From Candidatus Nanohalarchaeota archaeon (GTDB taxonomy: Archaea; EX4484-52; B79-G9), in the NCBI GenBank assembly GCA_017610545.1, contig JAFCBV010000001.1, positions 1 through 18,380 on the forward strand: a stretch of 18,380 nucleotides of DNA, read 5' to 3'. How positions within the stretch are numbered: position 1 is the stretch's first letter; the number at the start of each line of letters is the position of its first letter. Shown here one piece after another: positions 6,467 to 15,052 of this stretch. The notes beneath the pieces are model-generated. The model worked only from the letters and a program-made list of their open reading frames with translations. It did not search any database and was not told the origin of the DNA. Made by a program: the position numbers and the translations under genes.

Positions 6467-7477
6467 TTATTTGTCTCTTATTCCATCTTTATTGACTTTG
6501 AATATTACTTCTCCTTCAGGGAGATTTGGTGAATCAACTATTTTGCCTATTCGAAGGTCTCCTTTGCTTTTTCTAAGATATACTCTGTACGTGGCAGCAT
6601 GATGCAGAATGTGCCCTCCAATAGCTGTTGTCGGGTCTCCAAACATTACATCCGGGCGCGACATCACTTGATTTGTGATGTATATTGCCAGATTGTATGT
6701 GTCTGCAAGCTTCTGCAGATTGTGGATGTGCTGATTTATTTTCTGTTGCCTGTTCGCAAGAGTTCCACGGCCAACATAATCCGCCCTAAAGTGTGCTGTT
6801 ATAGAGTCTACGATTAGGAGTTTCACATTATTTTCTTTGATTATATCTTTGGCTTTTTCTGCGAGAAGCATTTGATGATCCGAATTGTACGCTCTTCCGA
6901 CATGAATGTTTTTAAGAACACTTGTCGTGTCCATTCCAAGGGCTTCGGACATGTCTTTGATACGCTCTGGCCGGAAAGTATTTTCGGTATCAATAAATAT
7001 GACTGAGCCACCTACGCCACCTTCTTCTTTTGGGCGCTGGGCATTAACCGCAAGCTGGTGTGCGAACTGGCTTTTTCCGGAACCAAACGCTCCATAACAT
7101 TCTGTTATTGCCTGGGTTTCTACACCTCCGCCAAGAAGATTGTCAAGTTCCGTACTGCCTGTTTTTATTTTACCAACCCTGTTTCTTCGCTCAAGAGCAT
7201 CTATGCCTGTTTCAAAGCCCATTGAGAGTGCAGAGCGCGCTGCGGCAATGGCTTTGGCGGCAACCCCGTCTCCGACATCCGCGATTGCTGCAATCTCACC
7301 CGCGCTTGCGGTTGCAATCGTCATAAGTTCGTTGTAGCCTGCTTCTTTCAGTTTTTCGGCTGTTTTTGGTCCGATGCCCGGTAACGATTCAATATCTATT
7401 TTTCTGTCTTCATCAAACGTTTCTGCTTCATTTATCTTTTCATCTATACTTTCTTCTATGAGTTCTTCTTCTTCCAT
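6467..7477 (-). CDS. radA: DNA repair and recombination protein RadA
   Basis: RecA/Rad51-family recombinase that forms filaments on single-stranded DNA and drives strand exchange. From ATG 7477 the protein has 336 residues: an acidic N-terminal leader, a helix-hairpin-helix domain ([17 protein letters not shown]), the polymerisation linker [12 protein letters not shown], Walker [10 protein letters not shown], Walker B KLLIVDSI, loop regions around [14 protein letters not shown] and a C-terminal [18 protein letters not shown] typical of RadA. The frame is open to 7531, but that start would overlap the upstream gene by 35 bp. ATG 7477 has GGGGTG 8 nt upstream and lies 19 nt after the rpa stop, so it is preferred. 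Co-transcription with the single-stranded DNA binding protein makes functional sense. Confidence 0.96.
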   Translation of the reverse strand: MEEEELIEESIDEKINEAETFDEDRKIDIESLPGIGPKTAEKLKEAGYNELMTIATASAGEIAAIADVGDGVAAKAIAAARSALSMGFETGIDALERRNRVGKIKTGSTELDNLLGGGVETQAITECYGAFGSGKSQFAHQLAVNAQRPKEEGGVGGSVIFIDTENTFRPERIKDMSEALGMDTTSVLKNIHVGRAYNSDHQMLLAEKAKDIIKENNVKLLIVDSITAHFRADYVGRGTLANRQQKINQHIHNLQKLADTYNLAIYITNQVMSRPDVMFGDPTTAIGGHILHHAATYRVYLRKSKGDLRIGKIVDSPNLPEGEVIFKVNKDGIRDK

Positions 7478-7496
7478 CAAAAACACCCCGTAAATA

Positions 7497-8522
7497 TTAT
7501 GCGGCTTCCTGCTTTTTCGGTGCTGCGCCAAGTGTGCCCAGCATCTTGTTTATTTCATTTGTTGTATCAACAGCCTTTGCAGAATTCACAGACAGCTCAA
7601 GGCGTCCTGTGAAACTGTTCTTTTTCACAAAGCCCGAAACATAAAGCTCCTTTCCGAGAAGGTTAGCAGCCGTTACAAGCTCAAGAGAACCCTTTTCGAC
7701 AATGATTTTCTCTATATCTTCGGCACTCAGGCCCAAAAGAGACTCAACACCTTTATTGAAGAATGCGGCGTTCATAGTCGAGGTTCCGTCATCAAGTATG
7801 CATGAAAGAACCATGAATTTTGAGGGCTCAACCTTGCCGTGCTCATTACATGAGCCGTTCTGAAGCTTCTTTCTGCACTCAGGACACATATGATAGACGA
7901 TTTGCCTGTCATAAATATGAACAAGATACGCTTTTGCAGAAACATTGTCTCTTTCTTGTGCGCTGTCAAAATCTTTTGCCTCGTTTCTCACATCACGTGT
8001 GTCATTGAAAGCAACAGCGTCAATCTTTATTCCTTCGTCTTTTGGAACTTTTCTTAGATTTCCGCCTTTACCAATTCTCGCTTCAATAGAGCCACGGTTG
8101 TCTTCTTTTGTATAGGCCCCCATTATTTCAAGAATATCATCTTTCTTTATTTTGCTTAAGGCTTCTGTCTTTTCATTCCATAGAGACATGCGTATTGTGC
8201 CTGTTTCATCCCCGAGAAATATGCTTGCGACTTTACCTTCGCCTTTGTCTGTCTTGAACTCACGTACATCCCCGATTCCGGTTACCTTTCCAAAGAAAGA
8301 GACATTACTCATGCCTGAAGGGATGTCCTTTATTTTGATTGTTTGTTGTTTGGGCTCAAGAAGGTCTATGTCATGTTCACGCGCAATCAGAAAAATCGCG
8401 CCCTCGCGCGAGACCATACCGCTGAACTCAAGCTCCTTTTCCTCAACTTCCTTAAGAACGTCTTTTTCTGACATTTTAGCGTTCTTCGCAATCAAACCGA
8501 TAATTTCTTTTTCGTCTTCCAT
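7497..8522 (-). CDS. Replication factor A-like single-stranded DNA binding protein
   Basis: 341 residues. An N-terminal helical region (1-55, [21 protein letters not shown]) is followed by OB-fold 1 (about 68-155; [35 protein letters not shown]). A second OB domain (about 195-315) contains a zinc finger C213-x2-C216-x8-C225-x2-H228, the RPA-type insertion. Binds single-stranded DNA in replication and repair. The gene starts about 22 bp after a palindromic TATA (8544-8553), consistent with a short leader, and is followed by radA at 19 nt. Compared with euryarchaeal RPAs of several OB folds this is a compact form. Confidence 0.9.
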   Translation of the reverse strand: MEDEKEIIGLIAKNAKMSEKDVLKEVEEKELEFSGMVSREGAIFLIAREHDIDLLEPKQQTIKIKDIPSGMSNVSFFGKVTGIGDVREFKTDKGEGKVASIFLGDETGTIRMSLWNEKTEALSKIKKDDILEIMGAYTKEDNRGSIEARIGKGGNLRKVPKDEGIKIDAVAFNDTRDVRNEAKDFDSAQERDNVSAKAYLVHIYDRQIVYHMCPECRKKLQNGSCNEHGKVEPSKFMVLSCILDDGTSTMNAAFFNKGVESLLGLSAEDIEKIIVEKGSLELVTAANLLGKELYVSGFVKKNSFTGRLELSVNSAKAVDTTNEINKMLGTLGAAPKKQEAA

Positions 8523-8543
8523 GCAGATGAGTCTCTCTTGCGC

Positions 8544-8553
8544 TATTTAAATA
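8544..8553 (-). promoter_or_regulatory. TATA box for rpa-radA
   Basis: TATTTAAATA, a perfect palindrome, 22-31 bp before the rpa ATG at 8522. It lies in the 58-bp gap between the histone gene stop and rpa, which suggests that cdc48-histone and rpa-radA are separate transcription units. Confidence 0.6.
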
Positions 8554-8580
8554 TGTTGCGAGAGTAGCATGCCGATAGAA

Positions 8581-8793
8581 TTAGAATCCTTTTTTCTTTG
8601 CAGCAAGCTTTATGTCGTCTGCAAAAACGGTTTTTCTTCCTGCATGAATTGCGAATTCGGCAGCATCATTTGAAATTATTGCAGAGATGTTCTCGAGCAG
8701 CAACCCTAGCTCAAGCGCAGCATCTTTTGACACACGCTTTGCACCTGCTTTTTTCATCAGGCGCTCCATTGTTGAAAGCCCTAGTTCAGCCAC
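8581..8793 (-). CDS. Archaeal histone-fold protein
   Basis: 70-residue single histone fold: helix 1 LSTMERLMKKAGA, RVSKDAALELGLLLENISAIISNDAAEFAIHAGRK as the long central helix, then KTVFADDIKLAAKKKG. The RVS...D and KTV...DI loops are the conserved DNA-binding and pairing positions of HMf-type histones. The start is GTG at 8793, preceded by GAGGCG and only 9 nt after the cdc48 stop, so it is translated from the cdc48 transcript unless an internal promoter exists. The N-terminus (AELGLSTMERLMKKAG) is a little more acidic and longer than in HMfB, but this is within family variation. Confidence 0.92.
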   Translation of the reverse strand: MAELGLSTMERLMKKAGAKRVSKDAALELGLLLENISAIISNDAAEFAIHAGRKTVFADDIKLAAKKKGF

Positions 8794-8802
8794 ACAATCG
8801 CC

Positions 8803-11061
8803 TCATCCTACATAACTCACGCTTTTTGCATCTTCACGAATTTTGGTTTCTTCGACTTTCTTCTTGAATGCATTTATTTCTTCTTTACTTGCAGAGGCCT
8901 TTACTTTTTTCAGCGCAGCAAGGAAATATTTCATTGGAACTTCTTTTGCATCCATATTATGTCGCAGTGCCAAAAGCGCAGCTTCTCTTGTAACCGACTC
9001 AATATCTGCACCGACAAAGCCCTTTGTGCCTGTTACAAGAACCTCAAAGTCTACGTCCTTTGAAACAGGCATCTTCTTTGTATGGATTTCGAATATCTTT
9101 TTTCTTGTGTTTGCATCAGGCACAGGAATGTGCACGTGGCGGTCAAACCTTCCGGGGCGAAGCAAAGCATGGTCAATCATATCCGGCCTGTTTGTTGCAC
9201 CTATTACGACAACACCTTCAAGCCCTTCAAGCCCGTCCATCTCACTCAAAAGCTGTGTCACGACCTGGTCTGTAACAGACGTTGCGTGCGAGCCGCGTTT
9301 GGGTGCAAGGGCATCAATTTCATCAAGGAATATGATTGATGGCGCAACCTGCTTTGCGCGCTTGAACATCTCGCGGATATGCTTTTCGCTTTCACCGACC
9401 CACTTACTCAAAAGCTCAGGGCCTTTTATGGAGATGAAGTTTGCCTCAGACTCGTTTGCAACAGCCTTTGCAAGAAGTGTTTTTCCGGTTCCCGGAAGCC
9501 CATACATGAGTATTCCTCTTGGCGGTCGTATGCCCATTTTCTTGAACGCTTTCGGGTGCTTGAGAGGCCACTCAACCATTTCCTTTAGGTTTTGCTTCAT
9601 TTCTTCAAGGCCGCCGACATCACTCCACTTAACTTTCGGAATCTCAACAAGAACCTCTCTCATCGCAGATGGCTCAACCTGGAGCAGAGCATTTTTGAAG
9701 TCTTTCATATCAACTTCAAGATTTTTCAAAATCTCCGGCGATATCTTCGCGTCTTTAAGATTAATTTTAGGAAGTATTTTTCTAAGCGCAGACATAGCGG
9801 CCTCGCGCGCAAGGGCGCCAAGGTCAGCACCGACATAACCATGTGTGGTGTCTGCAATCTTGTCAATATTTACATCTTTTGCAAGAGGCATACTTCTTGT
9901 ATGGATCAGTAGAATCTCTTTCCTGCCGTTTCGGTCAGGAACGCCTAGTTCAATCTCCCGGTCAAGCCTGCCGGGTCTTCTAAGTGCAGGGTCAAGTGCG
10001 TTCTGCCTGTTTGTCGCGGCAATGACAATTACCTGCCCTCTGCTCTGAAGGCCGTCGAGGGACGTCAATAATTGGGCAACCATCCTGCGTTCAACTTCGC
10101 CCGTAACCTCTTCCCTCTTAGGTGCAAGAGAATCAATCTCATCAATAAATATTATTGTCGGTGCATTTTCCTGCGCCTGCTTGAATATTTCGCGTATCTT
10201 CTTCTCGCTTTCGCCGTACCACTTTGATGTTACCTCAGGCCCGTTTATTGCAATGAAGTTCGCGCCGGACTCATTCGCGACAGCGCGCGCAAGAAGCGTT
10301 TTTCCGGTTCCGGGAACGCCATAGAGAAGAACACCTTTTGGCGGATCAATACCAACGCGTTCAAAAAGCTCAGGGTGCTTAAGCGGAAGCTCTATCATCT
10401 CACGAACCTTTTTTACTTCTTCGCGAAGCCCGCCAATATCTTCATAAGTTATTACCGGAAGAGTGGCCTCCTCTTCTTTGACCTCAACTGCCTGCGGCAA
10501 TACCTCGACAGTTGTCATATCTGTTATCCTGACAATGCCTTTGGGCGTTGTGCCTGCAACAATGAAGCGCATCTCTGCAAGGCCGAATGAGAACATGTCT
10601 TCTATATTGATATCAAACAAATCCTCGAGCGGAAATGATTGCCTTTGCCGCCTTGTTGCAGGGGCAATGATGTCTCCTTTTGATGCAACGCGCCCAAGAA
10701 GCATACGCTTTATCTGATCTCCCTGTACCTGAAGAAGCATACCTTTTTCAGCAGGGGCAACAGTGACCTTTTTTGCCTCAGTCACATCAGCTTTTCTGAT
10801 TATTACGTTCTCGCCGATTGATGTGCCTGCGTTTCTTCGCAAGTACCCGTCCATGCGAATTACATCAAGCCCGACATCAGACGGATATGGGCGAACAGCT
10901 ATTGCGCCGGTCTTTCTTTTTCCCTCGACCTCGACAACATCGCCTTCGTGCAGGCTGAGCTCCTGCATCTTTCTCGTATCCATGCGGACAATTCCGATAC
11001 CGATATCAGATTGCGCGTTGGATGGAATTTCGCCGACCTTAAGCTGTATTTCCTTTGCCAA
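8803..11061 (-). CDS. Cdc48/VCP-type AAA ATPase
   Basis: 752-residue double-ring unfoldase. An N-terminal double-psi barrel and 4-stranded domain (1-190) precedes D1 with Walker A GVPGTGKT (248-255), Walker B IIFIDEID (303-310) and arginine-finger region RRPGRLDRE, and D2 with Walker A GLPGTGKT (521-528), Walker B IIFLDEID (576-583) and LRPGRFDR. It extracts and unfolds proteins, and in archaea it can feed the proteasome. The C-terminus (SVSYVG) does not end in a clear HbYX motif. The start is TTG at 11061, chosen because the protein then begins MAKEIQLKV as in relatives and GGTGAT lies 5 nt upstream. The following histone gene starts 9 nt after its stop. It is divergent from radB over about 160 bp. 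Confidence 0.96.
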   Translation of the reverse strand: MAKEIQLKVGEIPSNAQSDIGIGIVRMDTRKMQELSLHEGDVVEVEGKRKTGAIAVRPYPSDVGLDVIRMDGYLRRNAGTSIGENVIIRKADVTEAKKVTVAPAEKGMLLQVQGDQIKRMLLGRVASKGDIIAPATRRQRQSFPLEDLFDINIEDMFSFGLAEMRFIVAGTTPKGIVRITDMTTVEVLPQAVEVKEEEATLPVITYEDIGGLREEVKKVREMIELPLKHPELFERVGIDPPKGVLLYGVPGTGKTLLARAVANESGANFIAINGPEVTSKWYGESEKKIREIFKQAQENAPTIIFIDEIDSLAPKREEVTGEVERRMVAQLLTSLDGLQSRGQVIVIAATNRQNALDPALRRPGRLDREIELGVPDRNGRKEILLIHTRSMPLAKDVNIDKIADTTHGYVGADLGALAREAAMSALRKILPKINLKDAKISPEILKNLEVDMKDFKNALLQVEPSAMREVLVEIPKVKWSDVGGLEEMKQNLKEMVEWPLKHPKAFKKMGIRPPRGILMYGLPGTGKTLLAKAVANESEANFISIKGPELLSKWVGESEKHIREMFKRAKQVAPSIIFLDEIDALAPKRGSHATSVTDQVVTQLLSEMDGLEGLEGVVVIGATNRPDMIDHALLRPGRFDRHVHIPVPDANTRKKIFEIHTKKMPVSKDVDFEVLVTGTKGFVGADIESVTREAALLALRHNMDAKEVPMKYFLAALKKVKASASKEEINAFKKKVEETKIREDAKSVSYVG

Positions 11062-11191
11062 AATATCACCTTTAGAGACTTAGAGCATAGCCCATTAGGT
11101 TTTGTATGGAACCGCAATATTCTTGCGCCCTGCAGATTTGCGCCTAATAAAGGAGCTCTTATCACAAACAATTGATTATTATCACTTAATG

Positions 11192-11200
11192 TTTTAAATA
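11192..11200 (+). promoter_or_regulatory. TATA box for radB
   Basis: TTTTAAATA lies 21-29 bp before the ATG at 11221. The ATG at 11200 overlaps this element, which argues for 11221 as the true, probably leaderless, start. Confidence 0.6.
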
Positions 11201-11220
11201 TGCCCTCAAAACAAAGGCAT

Positions 11221-11907
11221 ATGCAAAAGCTTGCACTTAAAGTAACAGGCATTGATTCTCTTCTTGGCGGCGGGCTTGAGCCAGAAATAATAACAACAGT
11301 CTATGGCGCAAGCGGGTGCGGCAAGACAAATTTTGCTCTTCAGGCAGTTCTATCGTGCATAAAGGCAGGTAAAAAAGCGGTATTTATTGACCCTGAAGGA
11401 AGCTTCTCTGTAGAAAGATATCTTCAGGCGCACACAAAAGAAGGGCTTGAAAATGTTATTTTATATTTGCCAAAGACATTTGATGAGCAGGCAAAGGCAA
11501 TAACAGAGACTGCAAAAATTTCCAAGACAGATCGAATCGGCTTGATTGTGGTAGATTCAATTGTTGCGCTTTATCGCATTCATACACATGAAGCCGATAT
11601 TGCAAAGGCGAATAGCATGCTCTCAAAACAGTTCGCCGAGTTGTCAATGATTGCGCGCGAGCACAAAATTCCGGTTCTTGTCACAAATCAGGTCTATTCT
11701 GATTTTGATTCCGGCGAGCTTGAGTTGGTCGGGCGCGATATTCCAAAGTATTCTTCAAGATGCCTCATACACATTGAAAGGGCAAGTGGAACAAGGCGCA
11801 AGGTAACAATCATCAAGCACCGTTCCCAGCCAGAGGGCGGGAGCGCAGAGTTCCTGATAAAGAACGAGGGGCTTGTTGATGCCGGGAAGAAGTTTGGTAT
11901 ATTTTAA
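11221..11907 (+). CDS. radB: DNA repair and recombination protein RadB
   Basis: RecA-fold paralogue without the N-terminal helix-hairpin-helix domain, found mainly in euryarchaea and related lineages; thought to assist RadA and junction processing. From ATG 11221 it has 228 residues, the usual RadB length. Visible: GIDSLLGGGLEPEIITTVYG, Walker A GASGCGKT, a Walker B-type GLIVVDSIV, VTNQVYSDF and a basic RRKVTIIKHRSQPEGG segment. An upstream ATG at 11200 would add seven residues but falls inside the TATA box. It is divergent from cdc48 and convergent with topA. With radA and rpa nearby it belongs to a recombination-rich neighbourhood. Confidence 0.93.
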   Translation: MQKLALKVTGIDSLLGGGLEPEIITTVYGASGCGKTNFALQAVLSCIKAGKKAVFIDPEGSFSVERYLQAHTKEGLENVILYLPKTFDEQAKAITETAKISKTDRIGLIVVDSIVALYRIHTHEADIAKANSMLSKQFAELSMIAREHKIPVLVTNQVYSDFDSGELELVGRDIPKYSSRCLIHIERASGTRRKVTIIKHRSQPEGGSAEFLIKNEGLVDAGKKFGIF

Positions 11908-11972
11908 GAAGTAGTGAGTAGATAGTAGAACTGCAAAAGGCATTCTGGAAACGCGGATCCAATATAAAAGAC

Positions 11973-14051
11973 TCATTCCTTTGCAACACGCTCTTTATCA
12001 GTCTCATTAGCAGGTTTATTGCTTGCCCAGTCCTTCTTTGTTTCGCACTTGGGGTCAAGGCACATCTTCCACCCGCGCGAACCCTTTCGATACACAGCGA
12101 TTATGGGCGTGTTGCACTTATCACAAATTTTATTTTGAGGAACAATCTTTCCTACCCGCGGCAGAGGAAATGCAGTCTTGCAGTTCGGGTATCCCGAGCA
12201 GCCGACAAACCTTCCGCGCCCGCGAAGAATTATCATTTTCAGGTCTTTGCCGCATTTCGGGCAGGGGCCAAGGATACTTTGCGCGTCCTGCGTCTTGTCC
12301 TGTGCAACAAGAAGAGCTTCTCCAATTTCCTTTTCGTGCGCCCTGAAGAGTTCAAGAAGTTTTTTGAGTTCGTCTTTTGCTCCATTGATTACTTTTTCGT
12401 CAGTTGTTTTTCCGTGTTCAATCTCTTCCATCTCGTTTTCAAAGCGCCTTGTCAGCTCAACAGAAATTATTTTTGGGCAGTGCTTTTGCAGGGTTTCAAC
12501 AACCTGCATACCAAGATCCGTCACTTCAATTCTCTTGTTATGAAGATATCCGCGCTTGTATAGTGTGCCGATGATGTCTGCTCTTGTCGCTTTTGTTCCG
12601 ACATTCTCTTTTTCAAGTGCGCGCACAATTGAGGCTTCATTATATCTTGCAGGAGGCTTTGTTTCTTTTGACAAAAGTTCAATCTTTTTTACATCAATCT
12701 TTTCGCCCTCTTTCATTTCAGGAAGTATGATTTCATCAAGGCGCACATAAGGTGCATAGAGCGCGAACCAATTCTCTTCTACAGTGCGCTTTCCCTGCGC
12801 AATGAAAATGTGATCTCCGATTGCGATTTTTACATTGAGTGACTCGCGTATTGCAGGCGTGCCAAAGACAGAGAAAAATCGTTTTACAATCAAATCATAT
12901 ATTTTTTTGTTTTTTGTGTCAAGTGACACAGTTGGCAATTCTCCTGTGGGATATATCGAAGGATGCGCATCATCAGTCTTTTTGCCCTCGTTTGGAATCA
13001 TCTTTGTCTTCATGACAACAAGTGCATGCTTTTTGTACTCCGGGCTTTTGCCGAGTTTTTCAACAATACTTTTTAAGCCGAGTTTTTGTGGCAGCTTTTG
13101 CGAAGAGGTTCTCGGATAGCTGATAAGCGCCTGCTCATAAAGCTTCTGTGCAACTCCCTGCGTGTCGCGCGGCGTCATACCGAAAAGTTTGTGCGCTTCC
13201 ATCTGGAGATCTGAAAGATTGAATGGTGTCGGCGGGTTCTGCTTGTATTCTTTCTTGTTTACCGAGGAGACAATAGCTTCTTTGCCTGCACAATCAGACA
13301 CAATTTTTTCTGCCACATCTTTTTCAAAAATGTCGCCTTTTTCATGCCCTGCTTTAAACTTTTCGTTTATGAGTTCAACATTCCGGAAAGGCACAGGAAC
13401 AAACGCCTTAATTTCTTTCTCTCGCACTGCAAGAATTGCAAGAGCAGGACCTTGTACTCTTCCCGCACTCAGGATTTTGTAGCGCCCTGCTGACTTAAGG
13501 GCAAGCGATAGCGCACGGCTCATGTTAATGCCGAAATAAAAATCAAGAATATGGCGCGTGACTCCTGCATTCGCAAGCCCGAATATAATATGCGGCGCTT
13601 GGTTGTCATATGCTTCTGAAAGGTCTGAAGCAGTCATGGTCGAGAACTTCATCCTCTTTGCGTCTTTTACACCACAGGCAAAGCGCAGGATATTGTATGC
13701 TATTGTTTCTCCCTCAACATCAAGGTCGCATGCAACGACGAAACTGTCTGCCTTTTTTGCGAGCACCTTTATGTTGTTAAGATAGGGTTTTGCGAACGAT
13801 GCCGTATCATTTGTCTCGTAAGTCGGTTTCCATTCAACATCAAAAATAGGGTATGTCCATGCCTTTGTTTTTGCGGCCACACCATACAAGTGCCCGACAG
13901 CGCACGCGACCTTTATTTCTACACCGTTTCGCGTGAGAGAATATGTCGTTACTTTCCCTTTTTTTTCAGGTGTTGGTGCGCCATCTGCAAGGCTGTACGC
14001 AATCTTTTTGGCTGCGCTCGGCTTCTCTGCAATTATGAGTTCATACGACAT
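11973..14051 (-). CDS. topA: DNA topoisomerase I (type IA)
   Basis: 692-residue type IA topoisomerase that relaxes negative supercoils by single-strand passage. The TOPRIM domain shows E9 (IIAEKPSAA) and the metal triad D109-x-D111-x-E113 (CDLDVEGE). The catalytic tyrosine is Y312 in ISYPRTSS. NEASIVRALEKENVGTKATRADIIGTLYKRGY (471-502) is the conserved central motif. Two C-terminal zinc ribbons follow, C597/C600/C618/C624 and C643/C646/C664/C669, then a charged tail. It has no helicase domain, so it is not reverse gyrase. ATG 14051 lies 25 bp after a TATA (14076-14084), implying a leaderless or near-leaderless message. It converges with radB, leaving 65 bp between stops with no clear terminator hairpin. 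Confidence 0.96.
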   Translation of the reverse strand: MSYELIIAEKPSAAKKIAYSLADGAPTPEKKGKVTTYSLTRNGVEIKVACAVGHLYGVAAKTKAWTYPIFDVEWKPTYETNDTASFAKPYLNNIKVLAKKADSFVVACDLDVEGETIAYNILRFACGVKDAKRMKFSTMTASDLSEAYDNQAPHIIFGLANAGVTRHILDFYFGINMSRALSLALKSAGRYKILSAGRVQGPALAILAVREKEIKAFVPVPFRNVELINEKFKAGHEKGDIFEKDVAEKIVSDCAGKEAIVSSVNKKEYKQNPPTPFNLSDLQMEAHKLFGMTPRDTQGVAQKLYEQALISYPRTSSQKLPQKLGLKSIVEKLGKSPEYKKHALVVMKTKMIPNEGKKTDDAHPSIYPTGELPTVSLDTKNKKIYDLIVKRFFSVFGTPAIRESLNVKIAIGDHIFIAQGKRTVEENWFALYAPYVRLDEIILPEMKEGEKIDVKKIELLSKETKPPARYNEASIVRALEKENVGTKATRADIIGTLYKRGYLHNKRIEVTDLGMQVVETLQKHCPKIISVELTRRFENEMEEIEHGKTTDEKVINGAKDELKKLLELFRAHEKEIGEALLVAQDKTQDAQSILGPCPKCGKDLKMIILRGRGRFVGCSGYPNCKTAFPLPRVGKIVPQNKICDKCNTPIIAVYRKGSRGWKMCLDPKCETKKDWASNKPANETDKERVAKE

Positions 14052-14075
14052 GGTTCTATAGAGCGGTCGGGAATG

Positions 14076-14084
14076 TTTATAAAA
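14076..14084 (-). promoter_or_regulatory. TATA box for topA
   Basis: TTTTATAAA on the minus strand, 25-33 bp before the topA ATG. Confidence 0.6.
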
Positions 14085-14129
14085 TGTGTTGTGCGCAATA
14101 TATAAGATAATGATATATTGTATTAAAAA

Positions 14130-14282
14130 ATAAGAGGTGGGCAGGCAGACAAAAAAAGATGAGTGCCCAGCGACTGCCTGTCAAAAAAGAGGTGACTGAA
14201 GAGGGTGGCAGGGAGGTGGATGATATTTTTTTAAAAAAGCACGCATACCCTGCCGTAAATGTAAAACGAGGTGTTATGTGAT
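14130..14282 (+). ncRNA. Candidate structured RNA with four GAGGTG motifs
   Basis: A purine-rich + strand segment just after a TATA-like stretch (ATATATAAGATA, about 14096-14107). GGCAGGCAG (14140-14148) can pair over 9 bp with CTGCCTGTC (14174-14182, one G-U). An alternative pairing GGGCA/TGCCC (14139-14143 with 14164-14168) is exclusive of it. A second stem pairs GGCAGGG (14207-14213) with CCCTGCC (14248-14254). GAGGTG, the core complement of the archaeal 16S 3' end, occurs near 14135, 14190, 14214 and 14269. Only mini-ORFs are present, for example 40 codons at 14159-14281 and an ATG-TGA. I do not recognise an RNA family. No gene follows on this strand, so it would be a stand-alone RNA or a decayed leader. 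Confidence 0.3.
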
Positions 14283-14446
14283 AGAAAAGTAAGATTATTC
14301 GAACCGTCATGCTGTCCTGTGACAACAAAGGTTTAAAAACGAATTCTGTAATGGAAATAACATGATTTAACAGTTAACGCCCGCAAAGCAAAAGGTGGTT
14401 TGCGCGTGTAACTACTTTGATTATGGGTTTGTGAATATAAATATTT

Positions 14447-14604
14447 GCAACCGTTGTAACTCCATCATTTAGAAGTGGGTTGCCGGTTGGAGCGTTTTGA
14501 GCTGTGCTCGAAAGCATCGAACGAAGAAAAGGCGAAGTGAGATGACTTGAAACTGAACCAAACAAACCTGTCCTAGAGGACGGGTCGCATGGATGTTTCA
14601 TGAT
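14447..14604 (-). mobile_element. Hairpin repeat, copy 3, intergenic
   Basis: A 158-bp copy. Its central 70 bp is about 93% identical to copy 2 by eye, from TTGCCGGTTGGAG to GATGACTTGAAAC. The GC hairpin on the left of the minus strand is altered (CCCGTCCTCTAGGACAGG) and is 2 bp shorter than in copy 2, which shifts the frame there. An 81-codon frame runs through it, but I see no gene context; this looks like an unconstrained, partly decayed copy. Confidence 0.75.
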
Positions 14605-14646
14605 TTTTACTTTGCGCACATATATTGTTTAATGATATGTTGGTGG

Positions 14647-14653
14647 AAAAAAA
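14647..14653 (-). terminator. T7 run after the tRNA-like sequence
   Basis: Seven T on the minus strand, 33 nt downstream of the tRNA-like 3' end, followed by CCACCAACATAT. Nearly the same T-run plus CCATCAACATAT follows the small-protein module at 15041-15058. Confidence 0.4.
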
Positions 14654-14685
14654 GAGCGTTTAAGACACACAATAAAGAGGTTGTA

Positions 14686-14754
14686 GTGTCCCCATAGGGA
14701 GTTGAACCCTGAAACGGCTGGGGAGGCCGAATCGTCCGCCAAGACAGGGGACAC
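14686..14754 (-). tRNA. Degenerate tRNA-like sequence, possible tRNA-Gly(CCC) or pseudo-tRNA
   Basis: The 5' GTGTCCCC and 3' GGGGACAC pair over 8 bp as an acceptor stem. The T-arm is convincing: AGGG-TTCAACT-CCCT with a canonical TTCAACT loop and intact GGTTCAA box. A middle arm CGGC-CTCCCCA-GCCG fits an anticodon arm with U33 and anticodon CCC, though position 37 would be C, which is unusual. The D-arm is poor (GTC/GAC with a 6-nt loop containing GG), U8 is absent, the variable loop is only about 2 nt, and the whole is 69 nt with no encoded CCA. A T-rich TATA-like element (TTTTTTTATC) lies about 15 nt upstream and a T7 run downstream. It may be a decayed tRNA or an unusual one. Confidence 0.4.
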
Positions 14755-14767
14755 GATGATGTGTGAT

Positions 14768-14800
14768 AAAAAAAGTCAACCAGAAACCTCAGTTTCTGGT
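14768..14800 (-). terminator. Hairpin plus T7 terminator
   Basis: A perfect 9-bp inverted repeat (ACCAGAAAC / GTTTCTGGT, 4-nt loop, 14779-14800) is followed on the minus strand by TGAC and seven T (14768-14774). It would end a leftward transcript from the 14810-15000 region, where no intact gene remains. The T-run could also serve as the TATA-like element of the tRNA-like sequence. Confidence 0.6.
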
Positions 14801-14823
14801 GAAATTTCAAAAAGGGTACGGGC

Positions 14824-14871
14824 TTAACCCGCCACAGCGAAAACAGCCTCAAATCCAGGCCCCGCATTCAC
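14824..14871 (-). pseudogene. Possible remnant of a PGF-CTERM surface-protein sorting tail
   Basis: The minus strand encodes NAGPGFEAVFAVAG and then a stop. PGFEAVFA-(I/V)-AGLL is how I recall the archaeosortase A (PGF-CTERM) signal of several archaeal surface proteins. Allowing one or two single-base shifts, the next codons read as a hydrophobic run ending in Lys (AVPFLK), which would complete such a tail, and the hairpin terminator follows directly. No upstream reading frame in this frame survives (TAG two codons before). It is short, so chance is possible. Confidence 0.25.
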
Positions 14872-15052
14872 CTCCTATTTACCCGCCATTAATTGAAAAG
14901 AAAGCATAGGCTAATGAAGGAGTCTTCATTGTCATCGCTATTCTTAATGAAACGGTTTATGTTGGTAGATTGTGTTTGCTCTAAAGCCATATAAGTTTTT
15001 CCCTCGCGTTTTGGGGTTCTGAGAGCGGTATCATTACATTATATGTTGATGG

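Noticed and set aside
7478..7531. Upstream start for radA adding 18 residues
   Set aside because: It would overlap the rpa stop by 35 bp, the extra residues are not RadA-like, and ATG 7477 has a GGGGTG ribosome site.
8843..9838. 331-codon open frame antisense to cdc48
   Set aside because: It mirrors the strongly conserved Cdc48 D2 and D1 codons, its translation is serine- and threonine-rich without motifs, and it has no promoter of its own.
14374..14619. 81-codon leftward frame through repeat copy 3
   Set aside because: The frame is openness inherited from the repeat; flanking codons are not protein-like and there is no promoter or ribosome site.
14607..14867. 86-codon leftward frame with a strong AGGAGGTGA just before its ATG
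   Set aside because: The ribosome motif is almost in contact with the ATG, and the frame reads through the hairpin terminator and the tRNA-like sequence; no coding character.
14889..14990. 33-codon leftward ORF (MALEQTQSTNINRF...)
   Set aside because: The only TATA-like sequence touches its ATG, there is no ribosome site, and it shows no family motif; kept out as probable chance.
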